DNA of 64,000 nt, from assembly GCA_039707465.1 (NCBI GenBank), contig CM077643.1:45450605-45514604 (forward strand), given 5' to 3'. The DNA comes from Rhabdophis nuchalis (Eukaryota > Chordata > Lepidosauria > Squamata > Natricidae). Under the pieces are notes generated by a model that made no database searches, was not told the DNA's origin, and was given only the letters and a program-made list of their open reading frames with translations. This document shows positions 21,011 through 31,210 of this stretch, piece by piece (position 1 is the first letter of the stretch; every line of letters begins with the position of its first letter). A program made the position numbers and the translations under genes.

Positions 21011-22219
21011 CCAATAAATTATTCTGAGAGTTCAGTATGCAGCATTTGTTAATCCTAAAAGTTGGCGCAGAAAGTTTTTGTGGCTTCTGTGGGATCCAGA
21101 ATGCAGATCTAAAGGGATTGTCGCTTAATCTGGTCCAGTGCATTCTTAAGGGAACACTAGAGTGTGCAGGCAAGTAAGATGCATAGCCAGCTGCCGTGAC
21201 AGAATTCTCAGAACTGTTTGGCTGAATGCTATTGGAAACAAATTACAGTACTTGTTTTAGATGATCTTAGGAGTCAGGTCTTACCACGAAAATGGTATGT
21301 GGTCTGCAGATTTCACATAGCATCCTTTTGCAAGCAAGGACCTAGAAAAATATAGTGAAGTTATGCCATAAAACATAGGCATTCTGTCATTCTGTACTGC
21401 CTGTGATTTTTCTGCTTCTTTATTACACACAGAAGGCATACATAGAAATACAGACCCACAGAGCTCCTACAGGAAGATCCAGATAAATGAAATAATATAA
21501 ATATAAATCGCTTTTCATAATTACTTGGTGTTTGTTTCTCTTTTATTTATTTTTTTAAAAGAGCTAAACAAAATAGACCTATAATATTGGCTGTGAGAAA
21601 GTCCTTTGTGGAAGTAGGATTTGTCAAGCTAATGAGACAGATAAGATCGTTCTGGGGAAGAAAGTAGCTGCAAGAGGAAATGTATATTGTTCTAAGCCTC
21701 AATTAATTTAATCCACTCTATCACCAGAAACAAATGATTGTGTCAGACAAAACAAAAGCTCAGCAAAAGGTTGGGGAGAAGAGGGAGGAAAATGAAAGGA
21801 GTGGGGAGAACGAAGTTAATGACTCCCGATTAGCAGTTCAAAGCCCATCTGTTTATTTAGGCTGTTCACAGAGATCCATTTCTCCCAAAATAGGATATGA
21901 ATAATTGAAGATTGGTTCCTGTCATGCTTTTGATAATGGTCAGCTGATGCTAGGCAAGAGAGCTGATAGGCAATACAAGATGCTTTGTGTATTTTGGAAA
22001 GAAAGGAGGCAAGGAGGCTTTTGAGAGGTGTCAGTATAAATTAGTGCCATACAGAAAAATATTCCCGTATTTTTTCTCTCTAGCAGTTCCCCATTTATAT
22101 GTTAGAAAGAGAAATTGCTTTTAAGGTTTATTTCAAAGAAGGAGAATGAGTTCAGAGAAGCCTCCCTTTCATATTGTGAATGAGATCTTCATCTGTTTAG
22201 TTAGGGTGGTCGTGGGATG
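21011..22219. other. Unique non-coding DNA
   Basis: No gene or repeat recognised, and no ORF above the reporting length. Confidence 0.45.
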
Positions 22220-22227
22220 GAATACAT

Positions 22228-22308
22228 CAGGGGTCTCCAACCTTTGCAACTTTAAGTCTGGGAGCTGAAGTCCTTCAGACTTAAAGTTGCAAAGGTTGGG
22301 GACCCCTG
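22228..22308. mobile_element. Palindromic MITE, CAGGGGTCTCCAACC-end type
   Basis: 81 bp, ends CAGGGGTCTCCAACCTTTGC and AAAGGTTGGGGACCCCTG. TSD GAATACAT / GTATACAT (22220-22227, 22309-22316), seven of eight. Confidence 0.9.
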
Positions 22309-22316
22309 GTATACAT

Positions 22317-23700
22317 AGTCATCATCACTACAATTATTTACAGCAGCCCGTGCATCAATTAAGTTTCACAAAAAGTGATCAAGGTTTTTATCCCATCTTT
22401 AATATTTTATAAGTACTGTAACTCACAAACAAACAATATGTCTTCCACCTCCTATCTTCTACACAGCAACAAGCCTGTGAGGGGGATTGGCTGAAACAGA
22501 GTGACTGGCCCAAAGTCACCAAGCCAGCCTTCATGAATAAGGCAAGACTAGAACCCAGAGTCTCCTGGCTTCTGGTCCAGTATCTTCACCACTAGACCAA
22601 GCTGTCCTCATGTCCTTCTTCAAGGGCTAGGGGCATTATCTATATTAGGCAGCAATTCATGCATGGGTAGGATAGCTTCTCCAGAACCAGAAAAGAGGGA
22701 ATATTTGGCATAACTGTAGGGTGTGCAACAATCTGGAGCAAACTAAATAACACCCTGCTTCATAATGACTGGAAGATGTCCAGCACTCAGCAGTAATACC
22801 TCTGGCACCTCCATTAGTAAGGTAAAGCTTTAAAACAGTCTCTAGAACAGCTCAACCGTAGCAACATGCTGGCTGGGAAATTCTAGGTGGTGAAGATCAT
22901 ACAACTTAAGGTTGCCAAGACTGAGAAGCACCACTCTAGAGAAATTCATCCTAACTTTTCAAGCATTTTTAGAATAAAGTACAAAACCAGAATTCTTTCT
23001 TTGGGTGAAGATTTCTAAAAAGTTGCCTCTTTGAATTAAGAGAGCTCATTGCTTCTCTCAATGGAAATTTTCAAAATACTTCGGAATATGCATGATTTTA
23101 CTGGCAGTCACATGGTTTTTATATTACTGTATTAATATACAGCCTGTTCCTAACAGCCACAACTCATTTAACTAATTTGACCAGGAAATTAATATGTTGA
23201 AGGAACACCAAAATAGGGCGAATTAATCTAAACCTTCAGAAGAATAGATATAACCCTAAACAGAGTAAGTTGTGTACATGAATAAACTAACTTTATGTAG
23301 CATTGTGGTAACATCTAAGCCCAATCCAATGGCTCTTCTTGCATACCTAGCCCCCACAAGAAAAAATGTGGAGGGAAAGAGACCCTGAAAAAGAAATCCT
23401 TTATGTTACCAATCTTACTGCCAATCCTGACAGCAGATCAACTCCCGAACTCAAATTGGCTGCAGCAGTCAAGCCATATACCATTGCTGTTTGTCTGACC
23501 AATGGGAAATGAGGGTTCAAGATGTCATGAAGTTTTGCCAGTACTCCTTTGGCCAGGAGATGAGACACACTTCCTGGAGAAACTGGATGGAACTCTATAT
23601 ATCTGATATAGTGATTTTTTTTAAATCCCTTTGATACAACTGGGAGTTACCAGAACCATTAATAAGGAAACTTGAGTGAGAGTTAAGCATATTATATGAA
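22317..23700. other. Mostly unique non-coding DNA
   Basis: Apart from the SINE at 22440-22613 and a half-MITE at about 22870-22937 (GCTGGCTGGGAAATTC … AGGTTGCCAAGACTGAG), nothing is recognised. Confidence 0.4.
22440..22613 (-). mobile_element. tRNA-derived SINE, MIR/CORE-like layout
   Basis: On minus, the head TGGTCTAGTGGTGAAGATAC resembles a polymerase III A box and GGGTTCTAGTC a B box. The body is TGGGCCAGTCACTCTG and the end is CACAGGCTTGTTGCTG. This pattern is frequent in reptile genomes. Subfamily not determined; edges approximate. Confidence 0.6.
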
Positions 23701-24378
23701 TAGGCTGGGGAAGATCATCTTTCACTATGGGATAAGATATCAGTATGCTGATGATACTGAGTTATATCTCTCCAGCCCTGATGAATTAAGGGATTCTATG
23801 GGTGTCCTTAATGATGCCTGGAATCTGTAGGTTTCAACTGACTGTCTGGCTTTGGGTTTTAGGGGCATCTGTGGTTCTGGTTGGGGTAGCTCTGTTCCAA
23901 ATGGACCCTGTATGTAATAAGGAAGTCTTTCTTGCAAGGTGGCAGTCATAGCCAGGACAGCCTTTGCACAACTTTGTGTTGTGTACCAGTTGTGAAGCTC
24001 TGGATTGTGAAGCTCTGCTCATCGTTACTCATGCCCTGGTCGCCTCCGGAATGGACTACTGTAATGCACATGGGGCGCCCTTTGAAGAATATCTGGAAGC
24101 TTCAATTTGCACAAAATGCAGTGACACATGGAGTTATGTGTGCCTCCAGGTGGGTATATATTACACATCTGCTCTGTGAACTGTGTTCATTGCCAGTTTG
24201 CTTCCAGATCTAATTCAAGGTGCTGGTTTTGATCTTTAAAGGGCCATATGGCATAAGGCCAGGTTATTTGATGGGTCACCTCTTCTATATTAAATCTACC
24301 AATGCTATTAGGAGACACATTCTGGAAATCCCATCAGTCAGAATTCCATCTGACAGAAGCCAAAAGTTTAGCCTCCTC

Positions 24379-24600
24379 CAGTGGTGGGTTTCTGCAGGCT
24401 CGCACCTACTCGCAAGATCCGGATGGTGAAATTTAGAGAGCCGGTGAGAGGGGGTTCCACAGGCGGACCCAGAAGTAAGTCTGGCCTGCCGCTTCCGGTA
24501 ACCCAATGGGAAGGAAAGGAAAGGAAGGCAGAAAGTAAGAAAGGAAAGAAAAGGAAAGGAAAGGAGGAAGGAAGGAAGGAAGGAAGGAAGGAAAGAAAAA

Positions 24601-24644
<44 letters not shown>

Positions 24645-24841
24645 AAAAGAAAGAAAAAGAAAGAATTTATCATCACAATTGAGGCCAAAATTTTGGTTGC
24701 TAAGCAAGAGCATTGTTAAATAAGTTTCACCACATTTTACAAGTTGGCCACTCCCACCCTGTCACATGACTGCCAAGCCACACCCACAAAATAGGTCACA
24801 CCTAGAGAGTAGGTTCTAAAACAATTTGAAACCCACCACTG
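24379..24841 (+). mobile_element. hAT-B element with internal microsatellite
   Basis: Ends CAGTGGTGGGTTTCTGCAGG and TTGAAACCCACCACTG, perfect 8-bp TSD GCCTCCTC (24371-24378, 24842-24849). The centre (24508-24665) is a GGAAA/GGAA/GAAA array. The right part resembles a Tigger-like element (CAATTGAGGCCAAAATTTTG). Nested inside the LINE at 23700. Confidence 0.93.
24508..24665 (+). repeat. (GGAAA)n/(GGAA)n/(GAAA)n microsatellite
   Basis: Purine-strand array inside the hAT-B copy, changing from GGAAA through GGAA to GAAA. ORFs rich in Ser/Phe/Leu or Lys/Glu/Arg here are artefacts. Confidence 0.95.
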
Positions 24842-24873
24842 GCCTCCTCCATTGTAGTACCCACCCTCTGGAA

Positions 24874-24979
24874 TAGGGGTCCCCAACCTTTGCAACTTTA
24901 AGTCTGAAGGACTTCAGCTCCCAGACTTCTCCAGCCAGCTGTGCTTCAGACTTAAAGTTGCAAAGGTTGGGGACCCCTG
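24874..24979. mobile_element. Palindromic MITE, CAGGGGTCCCCAACC-end type
   Basis: 106 bp, ends TAGGGGTCCCCAACC (first base changed from C) and GGTTGGGGACCCCTG; perfect TSD CTCTGGAA (24866-24873, 24980-24987). It sits in the LINE at 23700, 33 bp after hAT-B. Confidence 0.93.
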
Positions 24980-25583
24980 CTCTGGAATATCACCCCTCTA
25001 AGGTGAAGTTGGCCCAAACCCTTATTGCCTTCTAGAAAGCCCTTAAAACATAATTTTAAGTAATTCTGTGGATCCCCTGGTAGTAGGGAGCCTTCACATG
25101 GGTTGTATTTGTAACCTCTTCACTTCTCTTGTTGGTTTATATTTTAGCATATTTAATGAGTTTGTGCAATGCTTTAATTCCTAGTTCTACTGCATGTCAC
25201 TCAGAGTCACGTCATGTGAGATGGGCAGCCATATAAATTGGACAAATAAATAAATAAATAGATACAATTAGTTCCCTCTGGAGACATCCATATGGGAAGG
25301 ACAGGAAAATTGAGATGCAACCAACAATCAAAAATACCACAGAAATAACACAGAGGATATGGATTCTCTGATATTAAAGAGACTAGGACTTTTCAGAGCT
25401 TATCGAATACAATAAAACACGAAGTTACTGGATTACACAAATTCTTATTACAAAATATGATTCATCCAAAGCCCTACATATTTCAGACTACTTGCAAAAC
25501 AATTGAGGATAAGAGATTATAAGGTAATAAATAACTACGTAAAATTTATCCTGAATTCTAAGCTTTACTTTGATAACAGACTT

Positions 25584-25925
25584 CAAGAGTTCTCAATCTC
25601 TTTTGGGCCATGAACTCTTGAACATCTGGTGAAACCTACAGTCTCCTTCTCAGAAAAATGCAATATTGTTTTATATATTTATTAATCTATTAAATCAATA
25701 ACAAGACCATGCCCTTTTTAAGGGCACAATAATTTCAGGTACTGAGATTTACTTAATTGAACAAATAATTTTGGGAGTCTAGAGACCATAAATTGTTGTC
25801 TACAACCATTATTAAAGGAAAAGCTAAATTTTGTTAAAGTTGAGTAATAAAGTAATTTATTTCTCTGCTCAAGTTCATGGACCTCCTGAAATCTATTCAT
25901 GGACCCCAAGTTTAAGAAACCCCAG
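25584..25925. mobile_element. Degenerate hAT-like element
   Basis: Left end CAAGAGTTCTCAATCTCTTT and right end AAGTTTAAGAAACCCCAG are imperfect inverted repeats, with GGGCCATGAACTCTTGAAC on one side and CATGGACCCC on the other, a layout of old Charlie-like hAT MITEs. No TSD is recognisable. Confidence 0.45.
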
Positions 25926-26346
25926 CAAAGCAGAAATAGCATGTTTAGCTTCAGGGATTATAGAGCTATAAATTTAAAGTCTGATAAATTTTGAATCTTC
26001 GGTAAAACCACATGTTGAGTGGTTCAGCTTTATGACTGGCCATGGCATTCAGAGGTCATGTGATAGCAATTTGTAGTGCTTTTTGCTGGTTTCTGGGGGG
26101 GGGGCATGATCATTAAAATGAATAGGTTTATTTAATAACTGTAGTATTTGCTTGACCACTGGGGAAAAGATCAGAAAATAACTTTCAGTCACATGGATGA
26201 TTTACAACCTCAATGACTTATGACTGTAATTCTGGGCTCAATTAGGATCATAAGTCAAGACTGCCAGTAGGCCTCAGGCCTTTGTCAATTGCTCTGTCAA
26301 TTGTCAAGTGCAAAGAGGTGAAACAGTTGACGCTTAGGAGTAAATA

Positions 26347-27259
26347 CAGCTAGTCCTAGACTTACAAAGTTCATTTAGTGACCATTCAAAGTTAAAGCAA
26401 CACTTAAAAAAGTGATTTATGACCATTTTTCACACTTACAACCATACTTATGACCGTTGCTGTTGTTGTGGCGCACCAGTGGCCAACAGAGCTGGCAGCA
26501 GATTTGGACAGTGAGGAGGTTGGGGAGGAACATGGGCCAGTCCTGGAGTCTGGGGGAGGCTCAGACAAGGCTCTGTGTCGGAGGCAGAGGTGGGGCCAGA
26601 GCCGTATGCCAGTTATTAACTGCCTTCAGAGTCGGACATCACTGAGGCAGACAAACAGCTGTTCGTGTGCACATGCACAGAGCTGCCAGACAAAGGGAAC
26701 AGCTAAAGAACAGGAGTCGACTTGGGAGTAAGGCCACAGGTAGACGATGAATGGCCCCTCCCAGAGGAAATAAAAGAGGAGCCAAAGGGGAGTGGAGTTT
26801 GCAGAAGACAATTACTTCGCTTGATTGGTTCGTGACTCTCCGAGACTCCTTGCCAAGTTTTGCAGATAATCGGCCTGTCAGCTCTCCGAGCGAGATAAGG
26901 TCTGAGACTGTAAATCCTCCCTTGAAAAACTTGGCTGGATGTGAATGAGCAGAATTCACAGTCAATTAATAAAAGGGTTTTTTGTCAGGACAAGGAGTTT
27001 GCTTCATGCTCTTGGGAAGTCTCGGCCAGAACAGCTGTGTCCCAAAAGTCATGTGATCACCTTTTGCAACCTTTTGACAAGCAAAATCAATGAGAAAGCC
27101 AGATTCACTTAATCGTGTTACCAACGTATCAACTGCAATGATTCACTTAACGACCGTGGCAAGAAAAGTTCTAAAATGGGCAAATTTCAACTTAACAAAT
27201 GTCTCACTTAACAACAGAAATTTCACACACAATTGTGGTTGTAGGTCAAGGATTACCTG
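26347..27259 (+). mobile_element. Tigger/pogo-like element split by a solo LTR
   Basis: TA|CAGCTAGTCCTAGACTT at left and GTCAAGGATTACCTG|TA at right; both flanks are TA (26345-26346, 27260-27261). The body contains TTAAGTGAGAC-type motifs in reverse orientation to the copy at 9169. A 570-bp LTR interrupts it. Confidence 0.83.
26464..27033 (+). mobile_element. 570-bp solo LTR (family shared with 52303)
   Basis: Starts TGTTGTGGCGCACCAG, ends GGCCAGAACA, perfect 5-bp TSD GCTGT (26459-26463, 27034-27038). Plus orientation is indicated by AGGAAATAAAAGAGG (TATA-like, about 26767) and TTAATAAAAGGG (polyadenylation signal, about 26967) before the R/U5-like GTCAGGACAAGG. The three ORFs across it are not genes. 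Class (Gypsy or endogenous retrovirus) is not decidable from the LTR. Confidence 0.9.
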
Positions 27260-27261
27260 TA

Positions 27262-27727
27262 ATGCAACAAAGGTACTAAGGGAAACGAACCAGATCAGAA
27301 TGGATTTTTTTCCCCTTGGATAATCCAAAAGGGAAAAGAAAAAAGAAAAAGATCAGTAACCTCCATTAGGATCATCTATAATTGGGATTCTCAGCTTGCT
27401 ATCCAGGGTTGCCAAATGATGGCTCAGTAGTTTTCAAAATCCACCTGTCTTTTACAGTAATTAATTTATAAATATGGACAACTAGCTTGCTGTGAAGCAG
27501 AACTTCAATCCTCTGTGTTATCTCAGTCCAAAAATACCTCTGAGCCCCAAATGGAACTTCCCAAGCTTTCTTAGAAGATAACAATGACAAGGGGTTGCAA
27601 CCAAACATTTCATTTGGAAGTGCATCTTCCTATATAGAAAAAGGGTAAAGTGAAAGAAAGATAGTAGAGAATTTCTTCTGAGGGGCCGGACAAAACCTGA
27701 TGGGTGGGGTTTTCTCCCTATCCTTCC
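27262..27727. other. Unique non-coding DNA
   Basis: Nothing recognised. Confidence 0.4.
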
Positions 27728-27735
27728 TTTTAGCC

Positions 27736-27869
27736 CAGGGGTCCCAACCTTTGCAACTTTAAGTCTGAAGGACTTCAGCTCCCAGACCTCTCCAGCCAGC
27801 AAAGCTGGCTGGAGAAGTCTGGGAGCTGAAGTCCTTCAGACTTAAAGTTGCAAAGGTTGGGGACCCCTG
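27736..27869. mobile_element. Palindromic MITE, CAGGGGTCCCAACC-end type
   Basis: 134 bp, long near-perfect inverted arms meeting at GCCAGCAAAGCTGGC; TSD TTTTAGCC / TTTTAGCT (27728-27735, 27870-27877), seven of eight. Confidence 0.93.
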
Positions 27870-27958
27870 TTTTAGCTTCTATTGTCTTCCTAACTCAGCC
27901 ATTGTTGCAGAAATGCTTTGGTTCTTTTCTTTCTCTGAAAAGACATGTGATCTATATC

Positions 27959-28368
27959 CAGTGGTGGTTTTCAATTTTTTTTAGAACCTACTCTCTAGGT
28001 GTGGCCTATTTTGGGGGTGTGGCTTGGCAGTCATGTGACAGGGTGGGAGTGGCCAACTTGTAAAATGTGGTGAAACTCATTTAACAACGCTCTTGCTTAG
28101 CAACCAAAATTTTGGGCTCAATTGTGATGATAAATTAATTAATTCTTTCCTTTCTTTCCTTTCTTTCCTTTCTTTCCTTTCTTTCCTTTCTTTCCTTTCT
28201 TTCCTTTCTTACTTTCTGCCTTCCTTTCCTTTCCTTCCCATTGGGTTACTGGCAGTGGCAGGTCAGACTTACTTCTGAGTCCGTTGGTGGAGCCCCCTCT
28301 CACCGGCTCTCTAAATTTCACCATCCGGCTCTTGCGAGTAGGTGCGAGCCTGCAGAAACCCACCACTG
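27959..28368 (-). mobile_element. hAT-B element with internal microsatellite
   Basis: Same long form as 24379 and 39605, but inverted: begins CAGTGGTGGTTTTC and ends CTGCAGAAACCCACCACTG. Perfect 8-bp TSD TCTATATC (27951-27958, 28369-28376). The array at 28142-28237 is TTTCCTTTC-type, so the same internal site carries a differently evolved array. Confidence 0.93.
28142..28237 (-). repeat. (TTCCTTTC)n microsatellite
   Basis: Alternating TTTCC/TTTC units within the inverted hAT-B copy. Confidence 0.95.
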
Positions 28369-28424
28369 TCTATATCTCTCTCTGTTCTTCCTTCAGCCTT
28401 GTCCTGACTCTCTGCCCTCTGCTG

Positions 28425-29266
28425 CAGAGGTGGGTTCCTACTGGTTTCGACCGGTTCGGCTGAGTAGGTAGTAACTCAGCCTGCTACACCCCCAAACTGG
28501 TTCTATCGTTGGTGCCGCCATCTTGATTTTTAGTTCTGCGCATGCAAAAATATAATTTTTTTCCTACACATTACAACAGCAACAAGGATGGCCATTGCGC
28601 AACAATGGAAAGATAGTAATGTACCAACTGACCACCTCGTCATATCCAAAATTTTCAACTGTGCTGAATCCGATAGGCTAACATTTATCTTAAAAGATAA
28701 AACAGAGTCGATTTATGCTCAAACATGGGGAAAATGGTACATATGGTATGATAAGAGAACAAAAGGATACCAAAGTGAACAACCAAATAGTATAAACGTG
28801 GAATAAATACAAGGAACAAGTGAGACGACAACGAACTTAAGATAATTATAGAGATACATAGGCAGATAGTTAAGTTAAAATGTATATAAGAATGAATAGA
28901 ACAGACTGGGACAAACAAAAACTTTTGAATTTGGGGAATAACTATATCCCCGGTATGTCTACCCTTCTCTTCTATTTCTTCTATCTCCCTCCTCCCCTCT
29001 TCCCCTACCTTCCTTTCCGCCTTAATAATGTATGTCGATTTTTCTTTATATTTGTTAAATGTTATTTTTATATTTATATTAATAAAGATTATTTCAAAAA
29101 ATATATATATATATAATTTTTTTCCTTTTCTAACATTGTGCGCAGGTGCATATCTTTTTATGTGCAAACGCGCATGCACCTGTAGTACATGTTTGGCATG
29201 CGCACAAGCGAAGTGAAATTTTTTGCACAACAAACCAGCAGTAATGCCAGGAGCAACCCACATCTG
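28425..29266 (+). mobile_element. hAT-B element, short form, split by L1
   Basis: Ends CAGAGGTGGGTTCC and AGCAACCCACATCTG; TSD CTCTGCTG / CTCTGTTG (28417-28424, 29267-29274), seven of eight. Removing the L1 at 28566-29111 restores the usual short hAT-B body (TTCTGCGCATGC … CGCATGCACC). Confidence 0.85.
28566..29111 (+). mobile_element. 5'-truncated L1 3' end
   Basis: A 546-bp insertion with a perfect 15-bp TSD, TATAATTTTTTTCCT (28551-28565, 29112-29126). The start encodes the ORF2 C-terminus in frame (ITTATRMAIAQQWKDSNVPT … YAQTWGKWYIWYDK, stop at about 28804). A pyrimidine-rich 3' UTR and AATAAAGATTATTTCAAAAA tail follow. Its 3' UTR differs from that of the ORF1-only copies, so two L1 lineages are present. 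Confidence 0.8.
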
Positions 29267-29274
29267 CTCTGTTG

Positions 29275-30311
29275 CTACTTCTGCCCAGTGATTTCACAGC
29301 ATTGGGCAGGCCGAGTGTGTTTATAGGAGCCAGAATATTCTTGCAGATGCAGAATATCGGATAACACATATCTATAATAGGTGAGGCATAAAGAAGGAGA
29401 TGGCTGACTGAGGGCCATTGAGTCAAAAAGATTAATGGTGAACCTCTAAGCCATCCCTCTGCAGGAAGGGTGCTTCCAATAAAGAGATTCCTGTTTAAGC
29501 CATACTGGATCCTTTTCACTAATGCATCCTCCAGAATTACATTCCTGATCTATTTCTACGAAATGCAAACACAGAGATAGATGCAAAGGCCAAAGCAGAT
29601 GGATCAGCTCAACACAAATCAATTTCACTTGTGGTCATTGTAAGCTATCTGTCTTTTCACTTCTGTAGCCCAAGATACAATACCTACTTTGGAGAACTTA
29701 AAGAATATTACAGCTGTATCTCTTCAGGCAGCCTCTCTGCCTGTGCTAACTTAAACCCTTCACAGATTAATGTCTCCATGGTATTTTGCAAGGAACCTTC
29801 TGTCTTTCAGAAATTTAGGGTTGTTGTTTTTTAAAAAAAAAAACCACAGCTGTAAAATTAGGAACTTTGTGGAGATTCTTCATATCATGTGAATACTTTG
29901 ACTTACAAATGGAAAGTTAGTGGTGGAAGATTCCACATAAAGGCCAACTTTAGTGCGTCCCGCATTATACAAGAGAATTGTGCAATTCTTCCACCATTCT
30001 TTTATATCGGCAACAGGTCATGTGAATCACAACCTCCAATCAGCAGTTTTGAATGCATTGCTTTACTTTGCTGAAGGAAGCAGGCTTCTGAGCCAAGCAA
30101 AAGTTTGCTTCCAGCTAAGGAAAGCCACCAGAAGAAGTGAGGTACAAGGTACCATGCCAAGAAGTGTGTTAATCCCGTTCCTCAGGGAGGCAGAGAGTTC
30201 TGTTTCCACAATATGATCAAGCAGGACATTTTAGTAATAGTGGAGTTCATTTTCTCAGACGCCTGTACCTGAAGCTTTGACTAGAAGAGTATTAAATTGG
30301 CAAGTTTAATC
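29275..30311. other. Unique non-coding DNA
   Basis: Nothing recognised; an A run lies at 29832-29843. Confidence 0.4.
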
Positions 30312-30654
30312 TCCTACTCCAGGGGTGTCAAACTCAAGGCCCACGGGCCAAATCCGGCCCTTGGGGTACTTAGATCTGCCCCATGGGGCTGCCCATGATG
30401 GACCGGCCCATGATGCCTCTGCCAGAGAAAATGGAGCTCATGCCGCCTTCCCAAGCTCCGTTTTCACTGGCATAGGACTAGCAAAACATACTAAAAAGAA
30501 AAGAAAATGAGAAATGTTTCTCCTTTTGTATTTAAGCATGCAAGAGGGACAGAAGGAGAAAGGGAAAGAGGAAAGACAAATAAGAAAGAAAGAAAGATAG
30601 GAAGAAAGCATGAAGGAAAAATAAGGAAGAAGGAGAAGGAAGAGGGAGGGAGGG

Positions 30655-30727
30655 AAGGAAGGAAGGAAGGAAGGAAGGAAGGAAGGAAGGAAGGAAGGAA
30701 GGAAAGAAGGAAGGAAGGAAGGAAGGA
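30655..30727 (+). repeat. (GGAA)n microsatellite
   Basis: Array of about 18 GGAA units in hAT-E; the array resumes at 30942 beyond the LTR-like segment. Confidence 0.95.
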
Positions 30728-30930
30728 GTTAAGTTGGGTGAATGGAAGAGACAGACTAGGTCTTGACAGCAACAGCGCTTTATTAGCACAGATCAACTAT
30801 GTACAAACAGCAAAAGTTCTGTCTGGCAGCAGCCCTTTTATAGGGAACTGTCAGACTGTTAGCCAATCAGATTAAACCTCTGTTCCCACCTGAACAGAGG
30901 ACCTTGGTGTAAACCATTATAACTATTACA
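30728..30930 (-). mobile_element. Short LTR-like insertion inside the GGAA array
   Basis: On minus, it starts TGTAATAGTTATAATGG and has GATTGGCTAACAG (CCAAT box), CCCTATAAAAGGGC (TATA box) and GCTAATAAAGCGC (polyadenylation signal) in LTR order, about 200 bp in all. The termini are uncertain; GGAGT and GGGAT flanks are only a weak TSD. Confidence 0.6.
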
Positions 30931-30941
30931 GGGATGTAACG

Positions 30942-31028
30942 GAAGGAAGGAAGGAAGGAAGGAAGGAAGGGAGGGAGGGAGGGAGGGAGGGAGGGAGGGA
31001 GGGAGGGAGGGAGGGAGGGAGGAAGGAA
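30942..31028 (+). repeat. (GGAA)n then (GGGA)n microsatellite
   Basis: GGAA units to about 30968, then some 13 GGGA units, then GGAA again; part of hAT-E. Confidence 0.95.
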
Positions 31029-31210
31029 GGAGAGTATAACGAAAGTGAGGGAGGGTCTGAGGGAAGTCCTGCCTTAGCACTTGGCCACCACAGGGCCCCC
31101 GTCATGAGTGATGTCAAGCTGGCCATGACCCCTGGCCCACGCTCCCCCAGGTCACACACAACCCTGATGCAGCCTTCAATGAAATAGAGTTTGACACCCC
31201 TGTCCTACTC

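Larger units (their letters stand above)
23700..25262 (+). pseudogene. L2/CR1-group LINE, reverse transcriptase remnant
   Basis: Near 23740-23775 the plus strand reads IRYQYADDTELYLSSPDELR, which contains the YADD catalytic box of reverse transcriptase. Further on, frames read THALVASGMDYCNAH, then ELCSLPVCFQI and an FKVLVLIFKG-like block, the usual downstream order. The 3' end (GATGGGCAGCCATATAAATT then (AAATA)n at 25239-25262) matches the 11478 LINE type. It carries several stops and frameshifts and is interrupted by hAT-B (24379-24841) and a MITE (24874-24979). Confidence 0.7.
30320..31202 (+). mobile_element. Non-autonomous hAT-E element with GGAA arrays
   Basis: Ends CAGGGGTGTCAAACTCAAGG and AGAGTTTGACACCCCTG, perfect 8-bp TSD TCCTACTC (30312-30319, 31203-31210). 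The family-typical GGCCAAATCCGGCCC and GATGCAGCCTTCAATGAAAT lie near the ends. The middle has expanded into GGAA/GGGA arrays and holds an LTR-like insertion. A compact copy without arrays is at 53692-54039. Confidence 0.93.

Noticed and set aside
28685..29263. 192-codon minus-strand ORF
   Set aside because: It is antisense to a TSD-bounded L1 3' end and its hAT-B host and has no coding signature.
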